A DNA stretch of 29,926 nt from Lobulomyces angularis (GCA_027604685.1 JADHYX010000273.1:1-29926), one strand, 5' to 3'; positions 19,201-29,732 are shown, counted from the stretch's first letter. Program-made: numbers and translations. The notes: generated by a model not told the origin, from the sequence alone.

Positions 19201-21586
19201 CTCTTAAAGAAGCGCCCTGATTTTGATGATGGCCGCGACTAGAGCCTGCTCTATTAGAGTTCGTTCTGTGCATTTGTTGAGGTTCACCACTAATCAAAGT
19301 GTGAATATCAATCATTCCTTCTGGTTTGTGACTTCCTTTCTTCACATAGTCCCTCACTGCCAATACAAAAGCCTTCTCATATTTATAAGGTTTACCTTCT
19401 GTGATATTTGGATTACTAACATCGTCAGGATAATTGATATTTTCAGAATTTTTAATTGTAACACATTTTTTTGCGACAATTTCACCATCTTCTAATTCTG
19501 GAGAAGCAACCCTTTTCGGAGTAACAATTGGGGAACTAATATTTTCCTGCAAAGAAATTTGAGCTAATTTTTCTGCCTCTTTCTCTTTCAAGAGTCTTTC
19601 TTCTTCTGCCAACTTTTCTTCTAATTCTAACTTATTTTTAGCTTCCTCTTCAGCAATTTTCTTTTCTTCGGCTTCCTTTTTTTCCAAAGCTAACTTTTCA
19701 ATCAAAGCTGCAGCTGCAGCGGCAGCTGCAGTCTCTTCTTGCTCTTTTAACTTCTTTTCTTCTTCTTCTTCTTCTTCTTTTAATTTTTTAGCTGCTGCTG
19801 CTTCTTCAGCTAATTTTTTTTCATTTGAATTGACATTTTGAATTTTGTTACTAATAATTTCACCAGTAGCAGGGTTCTTCAGAACAATTACATTTTTGGG
19901 GGCAGGGGTAGCAATTTCAGAGGTTAATGATTCCTTCTCAGTCGTACCTGTTGAGGGTGAAACACCCTCAACACTTTTGGAGGTTTTAGGAGTTTGAGAA
20001 ACCACCGCCATGACTTTATTGATTTTTACTTCTTGCTTTGTATCAGGATGTAAAATTTTTATAGCTTTACTTGCACCAGGGGTGATAGGTGAGGCAGCAG
20101 TTGTATTTGATGATCTTTGAAAAGCAGGAGTAGATGGTGGAGGAGCCGCTGGTCTCGGTAATGGCATAACATAACCCGGCGTTGCAGGATATCCATACTG
20201 TTGTTGGGGAAAACCATACTGTGTTGCAGGGTCAAAAGTTTGAGGATACTGATATCCTGCATACTGTGGAAATTGAAAACCACCCTGAGGATAATTTTGC
20301 TGTTGGTGAGGCTGGGTTTTAATAGGGTATTTGTTGTATTGTTGACTCGAAGAAGGGTTTGGCATCGGGGGTCTAGGTCTATATTGATGGGGACCAGGAT
20401 GTTGACCTTGTTGGTATACATGGGGAGCTAAAAGAGGAATTTAATGTCACGTTTAAAATTTAACCAAACCTGGAACAGCAAATTGCTGATGCTGCACCGG
20501 AATGTGCTGAGGATTATGATGAGCAGATTTACCATCATTAGAAGTAACAGATGCCATAGAAGCAATGGAAGCTTTTCTTTGAGGTTGACCTTCTAGCACC
20601 GAAGGTACAGTCACATTTGATTGTTTTTCGTTGTTAATAACAACGGAGGGTACAGCAGAATTATTGTTATTATTATTAAAACTCGCAGAATTAAATTTTG
20701 GTGGAGTATTTGTCGCAGTTGAACTTTGATTCGTGGGTGGTGCACTTTTCACTCTTTCAATGTTATTAAATTGAGGTTGTAGCTGCTGTGCTCTAGCAGA
20801 TAACTTTTCAAAAATTAAAAAAAAAATTTATAAAATAAAATACAGGTTTAGGTGATTGAATAAAGGCTGCAGAAACAGAAGCATCGGACACAATAGAGCC
20901 AAAAACTGGTGCACTAGGGGATACTTTTAAATTCGATGAAACTACTTTTGGCTGAATTGTAGTGTTCCCGTTGACAACGGCAGCAGTGCCTTTGACGTTA
21001 TTTGATTGCTGAATAGACGGTTTATTTTGCTTTACACTCAAACTATCATCAGGAGTTCTAAAATTGAAGTTAGACTGTTTCTTTGAAACATGAGGTCCTA
21101 AAAACAAATCAAATTAAAACAAAACTAAGGGTTAAATAATACCTCCTCTATTTGGCATTTTAACACCACTTGTAGAATATTGGGTAGATTGAGGAGCTCC
21201 ATTAGTCTGGGTGGGCCTACAGTTTTACACAAATCAGTTTTCAATAATTTAAAATTTCATTTACCGCTGCTGCTGCTGCTGTTGCTCTAATGGAGTATTT
21301 GAAGTAACTGGTTGAGATTGACTAAAAAAAAAATTCAACAAATTATTACACAATAGGAAAATTTTTATTTTTTTTTAGATTACTTCTTTGCCACTATAGC
21401 CCATTGGCCTTTATTTGCATTTTGAATAGTAGTAGGAACTTCAACAGACTTAGTTTTTTTAGTTACGCTTGCAATTGAATTTGTTAAAGGATTCTGCAGT
21501 TGTTGATTATTTTTTATTGAAGTAATTGAGCTTGATTTACTAATTTGAGCATATGAGCTTTTTTTCTCACCGCTGCTAGCCATCAT
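16279..21586 (-). CDS. TIF4631: Translation initiation factor eIF4G with MIF4G, MA3 and W2 domains
   Basis: Ten exons (21586-21384, 21321-21265, 21216-21143, 21097-20844, 20803-20470, 20427-18678, 18629-17700, 17647-17494, 17441-16800, 16746-16279) give 1,621 residues. eIF4G is the scaffold that joins eIF4E, eIF4A, eIF3 and mRNA. The first 640 residues are low-complexity (Gln/Asn/Pro/Tyr-rich, then a long Lys/Glu/Ala helix). The eIF4E-binding motif YEKAFVL lies at about residue 657 (19361-19381), followed by Arg/Gly-rich RNA-binding-like sequence. MIF4G spans about 810-1050 (TPEMIQQEIGKKVMSILNKL to LIDLRRAGWKDR). The MA3 region begins near 1230 (LTAEEIKNKIPSCIKEW). A C-terminal W2-like domain fills the last ~155 residues, ending LNNWYKSLENSYGSENDDEN. 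The linker phrase GGFNLKDLWGDDNKPDEETF matches the MA3-W2 linker of animal eIF4G. Yeast eIF4G lacks MA3 and W2. The gene symbol follows yeast nomenclature. Confidence 0.92.
19690..19800. repeat. Ala and Glu codon repeats in eIF4G
   Basis: A GCT/GCA/GCG run at about 19699-19731 encodes nine alanines, and a (TTC)n tract at about 19757-19780 encodes a glutamate run on the minus strand; a second GCTGCT run follows at 19790. These simple repeats lie in the charged helix before the eIF4E-binding motif and are likely to vary in length between strains. Confidence 0.7.
21265..21290. repeat. CAG (Gln) tract in eIF4G exon 2
   Basis: The minus strand reads CAA then five CAG codons at the exon 2 donor site of eIF4G, giving a short polyglutamine run immediately before the splice junction. 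Confidence 0.7.
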
Positions 21587-22185
21587 AAAACTAAAAAATA
21601 AAAGAGTAAACTTTTAAAAACAAAAGAAATAAAAAATTAAATATTACGTTAACTACTAAAATATGAAAAAAAAAATCAGTCAAAAATTAATTTTCCAACT
21701 GGTTTTCTTTATTTTAATTTTTTTTTTTACTTAATTAAAAAAAAGAAAAAAAAAAAACCTTTTTTTTTTTCAGAAAATGATCAAAAAAAAAAAAAAAAAA
21801 AAATTTTTTTCTTATTTTTTAGCCTGTGTAACTGTTTCTAAAAAAAAATAATTTGCAACAGGAAATACTTCGCAATTGCTCATATATCAACCTTAATGAG
21901 TCAATCGACATGCAGCAAGCAGTTCCTAATCTGCAGCTCGTAGTGGATCAGTCCTGGACTAGTGTATTTTGAATACTTTTCAAAAAATTTTTTTTTTCGC
22001 AAAAGCCAAGAACTAGTCTAATTTTTACTATTGAATGATCAGCTTTGATCTCTTTTCTACACCTTTCACTTTTTTTATATCTGAAAAAAAAAAAATTATC
22101 TAATACATAACTAAAAAAAAAAAGAAAATTAATTTAACTACACTACTTCAAAAAGAGTTAACTCAATTCTATACAAAAACATTTA
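21587..22185. promoter_or_regulatory. Upstream region of eIF4G / 3' flank of F-BAR gene
   Basis: About 600 bases between two minus-strand genes. It contains long A and T runs around 21705-21800, which may be promoter poly(dA:dT) tracts, and a TGAGTCA site at 21897-21903. A less AT-rich patch at 21890-21960 may be the core of the promoter. No gene is seen. Confidence 0.5.
21897..21903. promoter_or_regulatory. AP-1/Gcn4-type site upstream of eIF4G
   Basis: TGAGTCA, a perfect bZIP (AP-1/Gcn4) recognition sequence, lies about 310 nt upstream of the eIF4G start codon, inside the least AT-rich part of this gap. A 7-base match can occur by chance. Confidence 0.35.
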
Positions 22186-25100
22186 TTAAATTTTTTCAAC
22201 ATAGTTTGAAGGAAAGCATCCTTTTACTCCCTTTAGTTCCCCATCCCACCTAAATTATGAATAAAATTAATTCATTTTTTAAGAACTTGTAGTATTTTTA
22301 TTTTTACCAGTCCTTATCATCATTTTTTAATACAGTAATAACATCTCCTTCAAAAAAAGATAATTCGTCACTACCAGCGGCAGAATAATCATATAAAGCT
22401 TTCACTTTATTTAAAAACGTATTGAAAATTACACAAAACATCATTAACATATACCCTTCTGAGTAAGACCAGCATTATTTTTACCAAATGAATTAGATTT
22501 GATACTACCACTTAAAACTGAAGCTAAATTAGCAACACTGTTTTTTGGACTTCCACCTGCGTAAACCTTATTTATATACTCCTGGTTCCTATCTGTATTT
22601 AAACTCTGCGCTATTTATAAATTGAAAACGTTAATGAAAGAGTAATAAAATAAATGTAACTGCATTAGTTTCTTTTTCTTTTACCAGAACTATTCAGACT
22701 CTGCAAGCTTTGCTGATTTTCTTTCGTATTCAAATTTTTTATATTCTTATTTAAATTTTTAAAATCATTTATACTCCCCAACTTATTAGAATGTATGTCT
22801 TTTATATTAGCTAAGTTATTAGAAGTTGCTAAATTACTTGTTGAGCTATGTAAATTATTTACGTTGCTTATATTTTGCTTAAATTCATTTGAATCATTAA
22901 TATTCCCAGGGTTATATTCTATTACGTAGTTTGCAGGAAATTGACCCTAATTAAAATAATATTGCATTAACAATATTTTACTAATAAATTTTATACTTTT
23001 CCCTTAGAACTTTCACCCTCCCACCAAGAATCTGAACCTGTATTTTTGGATGTAATTGTAATAATGTCCCCAACTGGAAAAGAAATATTAAATTTTTGGC
23101 GAAAATTTGAATTTCCATACCTGTGAGTCGAAGTTCATCAGAACAAGTGGGGTCGTAATCATATAACGCTTTTATAATTAAAAATACTCATCCTTTAACA
23201 TAATAATTACCTTTAACCTGATCCAGTTTAACACCTGAATGATACGTACTTCTTCCAAAAGTACTTCCTCTGCCAACGTCGTTGATTCTTCCAACAGAGC
23301 TACCTCTACCAAGATCTGTATCAAAGCTGCCTCTACCAACAGTACTGCCTCTCCCTAAATCAGAGCTGCTTCTCGCACTTACAGTGCTATTCCTTCCGAC
23401 TTCTGAAAAACTTGAAAATCTAGAAGTAGAACTATAATTATTGTTGTTCATTAAAACTTCCCAGCCTTGAGTAAAAGCAAGTGGAAAACTTCCACTTTTA
23501 CCTGAAGTTTTATAACAATCAAATTAGTTAATACTAAGCAGTAAGGGCTCACCGGTTTTTCTATTTTTTCCTTCCCACCATGCATCATTGGAAACTTCAC
23601 CTGCTTCTGAAATTTCAATGGCATCTCCTGCCTTAAAAGATAATTCACCTTCGTCACTACCGTTATAATCTATATTATTTATATAACCAATTTTAGAACA
23701 AAATTTAAAGGAAAATACCATAAACTGCTTGAAGAACCGTTAGGTTATTGGTTTTGGGGCCGCTTGTAGGAGATGATGTGGAGTTTCTTGCACTTGCAGA
23801 AGTGGAACTACGATATAGGGAGCTTCGACTTAAACTTGGAGCTGGACTGGGTACAGGAGTACCTTGAATATCAATATAATTTCCAGGTACCATCCCTTCC
23901 CCATTTCTACCTTTAACTTTGATCCACCCATCAATCTCTTTTTCCAAAATTTCCAAAGTTTCACCATCTCTTATAGTTAATTCTACGGATGCAGTAGCAT
24001 CGTAATCAAATAAAACAATTGCCGTTTTTTTTGAAACTGCACTCGCCACATATGGACTAACATAACTTGGCTTCAGCGGCTCAACTAAAATAAAAATTTT
24101 AGAAACTTGATAATCAAAATTAATACCTCCAGCATTAAGTAGCATTTTCACTTGCGTGTCCAATTTAATACTTTGTAATCTTGCAATATCTAAATCGTTC
24201 TCAAGCTCGGTGTTTTGATCCAAGGGATTGGATCCAGTGCCTAGTCATAATAATAAAAAAAAAATATAAGAAATACATTTGTTATACCAGAAAAAACAGG
24301 GTTTTTTAAAAAGCCTTCAATGGAATTTCTTACACCTAGTAATTCCTGTTCTTTTTTCTGAAAAACAGCGTTCACTTCCTCCAACCTTGACTGAAGGGAA
24401 TATAATCTTTGACCTAGTAATACTTTAGTAACTTCATCCACAATAATTTTATCTTCAAAATCGGATTCACATTGAAAAAACTCAAATTTAGGTGGATTTA
24501 AAAATATTCTTGAATTTTCTTGTACAAATATTTCAGATTCAGATTGTTGTGTTAAACCATCTTAAGTGAAATAAAATTTTTAAAATGTTCCTTTTTTTTA
24601 TTTTTTTTATTGGTTACCAACTGTTTTGAATAATTCAGAAATAGCCGTATTTAAAGATTCTAAATTTTGTTCTTGAAGCTCGTTATACTTGATCAAACTG
24701 GTGCTAGCAATATCAAATAAAAAACCATCCTGTTTTTTCATTAAATTATTAAGATCATCTTAAAAAAAAATTAGGTTAAAAAAAAATTAATTATATTACT
24801 GGAGTAATATAAATTTTGCTGACAATTTCCCGCATCTACAGCTATTATGTATGAATTACGGGCATCAGTTAACTTTCTTTCAGCAGCTTTCCACTTTGAT
24901 TTTAACTTCTCTATTCGTTCTTCAGGATCAGTGGAGCTTACCATATTTCTCAAGGCATTTAAACCAGAGTTTGGTTTTTCTAAAGTTTTATCATATGCTA
25001 TAAATTACCAAAAAAAAAAAAAAAAAAATGTAATTATATAAGCAGCAGTTATTGAGATTTGCAGCGTTACTTTTTTTTGACGAGAAAGCTTCTTTTGCAC

Positions 25101-25781
25101 TTTTTTCATAGAGTGCTCTCGATTTATCAAGTTCGTCGTAGGTTGTATGTAACTCTAGCAAGTATTTGTTTCCAAATTCAAAACACTACGATCAAGCGAA
25201 GTAAATTCTTTAATTTAAACAATCATTCAAATTACCTTTTTGTTAATATTCAATTTATCTTTTAAAAAAAATTTTAACTCATCAGTAACAGTAGCGATTA
25301 ACTTTTCACTAAAATTCAGATGAGACTTACTAATTCCTTCGCTTCCTAAAAAAAAATTAAAATTTTTTTGTAACATTTAGATGCCTTTTAATAAAATTTG
25401 AAAAGCTTTATAAAATGGTGAAGTTAATTTTGCATCATTTTCCTTTAAATTTGATTCTTGCTTTTTGATAAATTTTTTTGAAATAAATTGCTTATTTAGC
25501 TTTTCCAAAGACTAGAATTTTTTAAACATTATTTTTAAAAAAAAAGGAAAAAAGCAATTTTTGTAATATTAACAAAAATTATTTATAAAATAAATTTTAT
25601 ATACCTGTCCATAAGTATGTTCAATTTCTTGTCTACGCTTTAAATACTCCCTTAAATTTTCTAAAAGCTCATAATCAGTTTCAGCTTTTTCTTTGATTTT
25701 TGAAATTTGCTGCTGCTGTTGATATTTTATTTGCTTTATTATTTGATGCTGATCTAAAGATTTATCATCAAATCCTGCCAT
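22186..25781 (-). CDS. BZZ1: F-BAR protein with four SH3 domains (Bzz1/nervous-wreck type)
   Basis: Seventeen exons from ATG at 25781 to TAA at 22186 give 910 residues (exon ends include 25605, 25511-25385, 25345-25236, 25185-25071, 24997-24800, 24758-24618, 24560-24288, 24240-24127, 24084-23719, 23669-23553, 23501-23211, 23168-23121, 23073-22997, 22946-22685, 22610-22455, 22404-22308, 22249). The first ~375 residues are an F-BAR domain with the signatures LREYLKRRQEIEHTYG and PPKFEF. Then come SH3-1 (about 438-495, VLFDYDATASVELTIRDG), SH3-2 (about 533-605, VYDYNGSDEGELSF), SH3-3 (about 675-730, ALYDYDPTCSDELRL) and SH3-4 (857-910, ALYDYSAAGSDELSF), which ends the protein at NYVEKI. Bzz1 and its relatives bend membrane and recruit WASP/Las17 for actin assembly at endocytic sites. 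They normally have two SH3 domains, so this architecture is expanded. Most introns are phase 1. Confidence 0.92.
23245..23400 (-). repeat. GRGS(S/T)VGR repeats in the SH3-2/SH3-3 linker
   Basis: The linker contains four imperfect copies of (D/E)(L/V)GR(G/N)S(S/T)(V/F): EVGRNSTV, DLGRGSTV, DLGRGSSV and DVGRGSTF. They are linked by GRGSF, GRIN and GRST. Each unit places Ser/Thr just after Arg-Gly, as many basophilic kinases prefer. Confidence 0.75.
25346..25384 (-). other. GC-AG intron in the F-BAR gene
   Basis: A 39-nt intron on the minus strand starts GCATCT and ends TTTTTTTTTAG. No GT donor is usable: the frame meets a TAA nine bases into the intron, and the only nearby GT lies beyond that stop. 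Splicing at GC joins AFQILLKG to SEGISKSHLNF in frame, giving the expected F-BAR helix wording. Confidence 0.72.
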
Positions 25782-26325
25782 GTTTATAAGTTGTTTCTCC
25801 CTACCAAATTTTTTTTTTGAGACTTGAATTTTGTTTAAGCGCCATATATAACACCAAAAGTTAATTTGAAAATTGGATTGATAAAGAGAAAATAACTTGT
25901 AATGTTAATTAAAAAAAAAATACTCCAATTATTTATGATTTATTTTAACTTTCACACAATCGCTTTTTCAATAACTTTTCAAATAAGTTTGTGGTTAGAA
26001 AGAATGTAAACAATTAGCATTTTTTAATATCGTTTCATAAAAAAGTGCATCACACACATGCAACTTTCAATATTGTAAAGGGGTTTCTTTTAACAATACC
26101 CAATACCTTTTTGGCAAACAAAAATGTAATTCTTCATGATAAAAAAGTTTTTTAGAAAACTTAAAAGTTATCGTGTATTAAAATGAATTGATTAATTCAT
26201 AACAATTATAATAGATTCCTATTAATTTTCTTTTGGTTTTTTTCGAAATAATCTCTTTATTTTTTTTTATATTTTTGTGTTTTAAACTCAGAAAAATAAA
26301 ATCTATTTTCAAAAAGAAAAAAATC
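25782..26325. promoter_or_regulatory. Divergent promoter region, F-BAR / GDP-fucose transporter
   Basis: The 544 bases between two head-to-head genes. Possible sites are a forkhead-type GTAAACAA (26006-26013) and an AGGGG stress-element core near 26079. Both are short enough to occur by chance. No coding potential is seen. Confidence 0.45.
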
Positions 26326-27618
26326 ATGGGACAAGAATCTAATGCTGTCTTGGTTATTTTTTCGGTTAGTTTTTATATCATAACTGCAATAAGTAAGTCT
26401 ATCTGTAAAAACAATTGACTTTTATCTAATAATATTTTTTAGTTTTGGTTATGGTGAACAAGGCAGTTTTAAATAAAATAGAGTTTCCATTAACGTTTTT
26501 AACTCTGCAGATTTTAGTTTCAATATTTAGTTTAAAAGTTTTCAATTTTTTGAATTTTTTACCACCACTAAAAAAAATTGAAGGAAAAACTTTGATTAAA
26601 TTAATGCCTTTATTTTTTATCAATGTATTGGGTTTAAGTTTAAACACGCTGTGTTTAAAGTTTGTCGATGCAAGTTTTTACCAGGTAAAATTAAACATAG
26701 TATTATTTTACTTACAGAGTTTTTTTAATAAGGTAGCAAGAAGCTTGGTTTTACCATTTACAGTAGTATTTACTAAAGTAATATTAAAGCAATCAAGCTC
26801 AATTTTGGTGCTATTGAGTTGTCTCATGGTTTGTTCCGGGTTTTTAGTAGGAACGAAATTCGATCCAACAAATCCGACACAAATTCTGATGAATAATAAA
26901 GGAGTTTATTTCGGAATATTAAGTTCGATAACCACGAGCCTGCACGCCATCATCATTAAAAAGAGTTTAAATTTGGTGGAAGGAAAAACTTTTGAGTTGG
27001 TGTACTACAACAATCTATTTACGTTCATCGGATTGATCCCAGTTTTGATTCTCAATGGAGAAATTTTTAGTTTTTTTAATAAATTTTTCTTTTATGGAAT
27101 GATTGAATTCGTATATGGTGATGAAGCAAGTTTATTTAGCAACAAAGAAATCATTGCAAATGAATTAACTGGGGAACTTGGCTATAAAAATTTAAGTGCA
27201 GGAACATACTTGGATTTGAAAGTTTTTATTTTAGGTAGTCTGGTTACGGTAAAATTTTATTGAAATATTTAAAAATTTATCCTTTAATAGGGAGTATTTG
27301 GATTTTTAATTAACGTCGCAGGATTCCTGCAGATAAAAGTAACGTCGCCAGTGTCTCATATGATCAGTTCAGCAGTTAGAGGAGTGTATGAAAAAGAATA
27401 AAAAATCATTATCTTTTCTAACGTCAAAATAAAGGATACAAACAATATTAGCTATAATTATCTTTGGAGATAGCGTGACAGAAGCTGTAGTAATTGGAAC
27501 AGTATTGATACTGACGGGAAGTTCATTGTATACGTTGTTTAAGAGTTGGGAGCAAAAGAGCGAATTTAGACTGACTCAAAGTGAATTGAATAAAAAGGAT
27601 TCGAGTAGATTAGTTTAA
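26326..27618 (+). CDS. Golgi GDP-fucose transporter-like protein (SLC35C1 type)
   Basis: Exons 26326-26392, 26443-26684, 26733-27248, 27291-27385 and 27435-27618 give 367 residues, matching SLC35C1 in length. The product is a multi-pass nucleotide-sugar transporter of the TPT/DMT superfamily. Visible landmarks are NKAVLNKIEFPLTFLTLQ in helix 2, then NTLCLKFVDASFYQVARSLV, SLHAIIIKKSLNLV, LVYYNNLFTFIGLIPVLILN, VAGFLQIKVTSPVSHMISSA and a final GTVLILTGSSLYTLFKSWE. The SFYQVARSL and FLQIKVTSP-x-SHM wording fits the GDP-fucose branch, which imports GDP-fucose into the Golgi in exchange for GMP. A related SLC35 substrate cannot be excluded. About 50 extra residues (27090-27230) are inserted between two helices. 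The second intron (26685-26732) is a multiple of three with no stop, so naive translation includes 16 false residues. Confidence 0.83.
26685..26732 (+). other. Stopless 48-nt intron in the transporter
   Basis: GTAAAA...AATAAG, 48 nt, open in the gene's reading frame. Removing it restores FYQ-VARSLVLPF, which aligns with the FYNVGRSL wording of GDP-fucose transporters; retaining it inserts 16 residues into a membrane helix region. Confidence 0.75.
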
Positions 27619-28330
27619 TAATAGATAAATATTGTTAAAAGATAAAAAAGATAGATTAATATAGATATGTTTGCGCATCAAATCTCTTTAAGTAATCTGG
27701 ATTGAAAAATTGTAATTTTAAGCAGAATTTTATGTGAATATGGTTACAATGACTGTCGGAAATACGTTTTTTATTCCACCAAGTTAGTAATAGTATTGCG
27801 GCCTTGTCTGAATTTTGAGTCCTTTCGTTTTTAATAAACAGTTGTTCACTTTATCAGTTTCTAATAAAGAAGGTTTTTTCATTTAATTAACAACCATTTT
27901 CAGTGGTTTACTGTTCATTCCATTTAGTTGTTTAACTTGTAAATACAGGTATTTACAATCCTTCCAAAACAAGGTAAAAAATTAAAGATAATTTAGGGAT
28001 TTAAGGAAAACCAACGAACTCTTGCTCCTTAAAGCAGGATTTATTCCTCATAACCAGCATTGATATAAGAAGTATTAAAGTATTTATCATGTGCAGTGCC
28101 ACATTCACTCACCGCCACACATCGGTTGTTGAATTTACTAAAAAATTTTTTTGTTCCAACAGCCACATTTTGTTGTTGGGAAAAACAAGTTGGATTTTGA
28201 AACTAAAGTCTCTCAAAAAAAGTAAATTCGAAACAGCCAGCAACTTTCTTTATCGTCGTAAACTGACCTTCAATCTTCTATTGAAATCTCCTATATTCTT
28301 GATTTTCTTCTTTTACACTCAACTTCCTCA
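27619..28330. other. Intergenic region between the two transporter genes
   Basis: About 710 bases with no coding unit that I can support; an open frame overlapping the next ATG has no recognisable content. It contains a perfect 10-base inverted repeat with a 2-base spacer at 27937-27958. Confidence 0.5.
27937..27958. repeat. Perfect inverted repeat TTGTAAATAC-AG-GTATTTACAA
   Basis: Ten-base arms separated by AG. Each arm contains TGTAAATA, identical to the Puf3-type RNA recognition element, present on both strands. It lies about 320 nt after the transporter stop and 373 nt before the ornithine-carrier start. It could be a hairpin, a dimeric protein site or chance. Confidence 0.6.
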
Positions 28331-29512
28331 ATGACATTTCAAACTGCTCATCATTCAACTACTTTTTCATTTCACAATCTTTTAAAGAAGGATTCCACCT
28401 CTGCTGATTTAATTTTTGGCTCTATTGGTGGTTTTGGTGGAAGGTGCTTTTTTTCTTAATTTTTTATTTTTTTTAATTTTTTTATTAGACTTATCGAACA
28501 TCCTTTTGACACTGTTAAGGTCCGACTACAAACCACAAACGATTTTTTAAATGCCAGGGATTGCTTTAAAAAAACTTTTCAATCTCAAGGGATTAATGGA
28601 TTTTATAAGGTATAACGTTTTAGTTCTAGATTTTAATTGGAATATTTTAGGGTCTATCATCACCTCTATATGGTTCTATTTTTGAAAATGCCGTAATTTT
28701 TGCGTCATATACATTCTTTCAAAATCAAATAAACAACTTTTATAACCAGCCCAAGGAAAGTGATTTAACATTAAAGCAGTTGTGTCTTGCTGGCGGTAAA
28801 CATTTCATTTTTAAATTTTTAAAAATTGATTTTTTAGCCCTAAGTGGAGCTACCATTAGCTTTATAATGACGCCAGTAGAATTAATAAAATGTAACTTAC
28901 AAGTGCAAGATTTAGCAAAAGTGAATCAAGGAAAATTAAAATATAGTGGTCCTATGGGGGTTATATTTTCCACTATAAAATATAAAGGATTTACTGGCTT
29001 ATTTCAAGGCCAAGTTGGAACATTAATGAGAGAAGCTGTTGGCAATGCTGCATGGTAAAGTTACCAATTATATATCTTGTTATTTACCTCATAGGTTTGG
29101 GGCGTATGAAACAGCATGCACTGGATTTATTAAACGGAAACAGTCCCTCACTAACAATTTAAATTTTTCAAAAAAAAATTTGAGCAACATAGGTTACATA
29201 CTTTATTATTTGAAAATTCCATTTTAATTAAATTTTTTAAAAAAAATAGAGTTAATGACTGCTGGTGCTTTGGCAGGGATGTCATATCAAGCTGCATTTT
29301 TTCCAGCAGATGTTGTAAAGTCACGTCAACAAACTCAGGAAGTTTTGACTGGTCTTAATAGAAATTTCTGGGACATAACTAAAGATTTATATAAAGAACA
29401 GGGAATCAGAGGATTTTTTAGAGGATTTAATTTAACCATTCTACGATCTGCTCCTACATCTGCTTGTATTTTTTGGAGTTTCGAAACAATGAAACGAAAC
29501 TTCGCTTACTAA
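28331..29512 (+). CDS. ORT1: Mitochondrial ornithine carrier-like protein (Ort1/SLC25A15)
   Basis: Six exons (28331-28443, 28489-28609, 28651-28795, 28838-29054, 29095-29192, 29250-29512) give 318 residues, a normal carrier length. The three repeats show EHPFDTVKVRLQ, TPVELIKCNLQVQ and FPADVVKSRQQTQ. Between them are ARDCFKKTFQSQGINGFYKG, LSSPLYGSIFENAVIF and GQVGTLMREAVGNAAWFGAYE. The phrase GFYKGLSSPLxGxxxENA and the second-repeat TPVELIKxxLQVQ are characteristic of fungal ornithine transporters. These exchange mitochondrial ornithine for cytosolic protons or basic amino acids, linking arginine synthesis to the cytosol. A carnitine or other basic-amino-acid carrier is the main alternative. 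The ATG was chosen because it opens directly into the first carrier repeat; no cleavable presequence is seen, as usual for the family. Confidence 0.86.
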
Positions 29513-29732
29513 ACTCCCTTTTGTATATTATATTTCCTCAATCAGCTTTATCATTTTATTATTTTTAGTATTATTTTACTTCATATTTAAGTTGCCATTT
29601 TAATTGAAACATAAAACAATTCTACTTGCAGCAAAAAATGTTAATTTTTGGCAGAAAATTAGTGGGGTTTTCAACTAAATTATTAACTTTATTCAATCTA
29701 TTTTCTACACCATCAGATAAACTATCTAACAA
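29513..29732. other. Convergent intergenic region
   Basis: 3' flank of the carrier gene and possibly of the minus-strand gene that runs off the right edge. Nothing else is seen. Confidence 0.4.

Noticed and set aside
25306..25330. Apparent 22-nt intron with a perfect GTAAGT donor in the F-BAR gene (minus strand)
   Set aside because: Removing it shifts the frame into an immediate stop, while reading through gives the expected F-BAR residues GISKSHLNFSEKL.
26445..27263. Transporter read as one uninterrupted 272-codon frame
   Set aside because: It lacks the N-terminal helix and the last two helices, and contains a 16-residue segment absent from the family; the five-exon model fixes all three.
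28089..28334. 81-codon open frame upstream of the ornithine carrier
   Set aside because: No recognisable content; it overlaps the carrier ATG in another frame and looks like chance or leader sequence.
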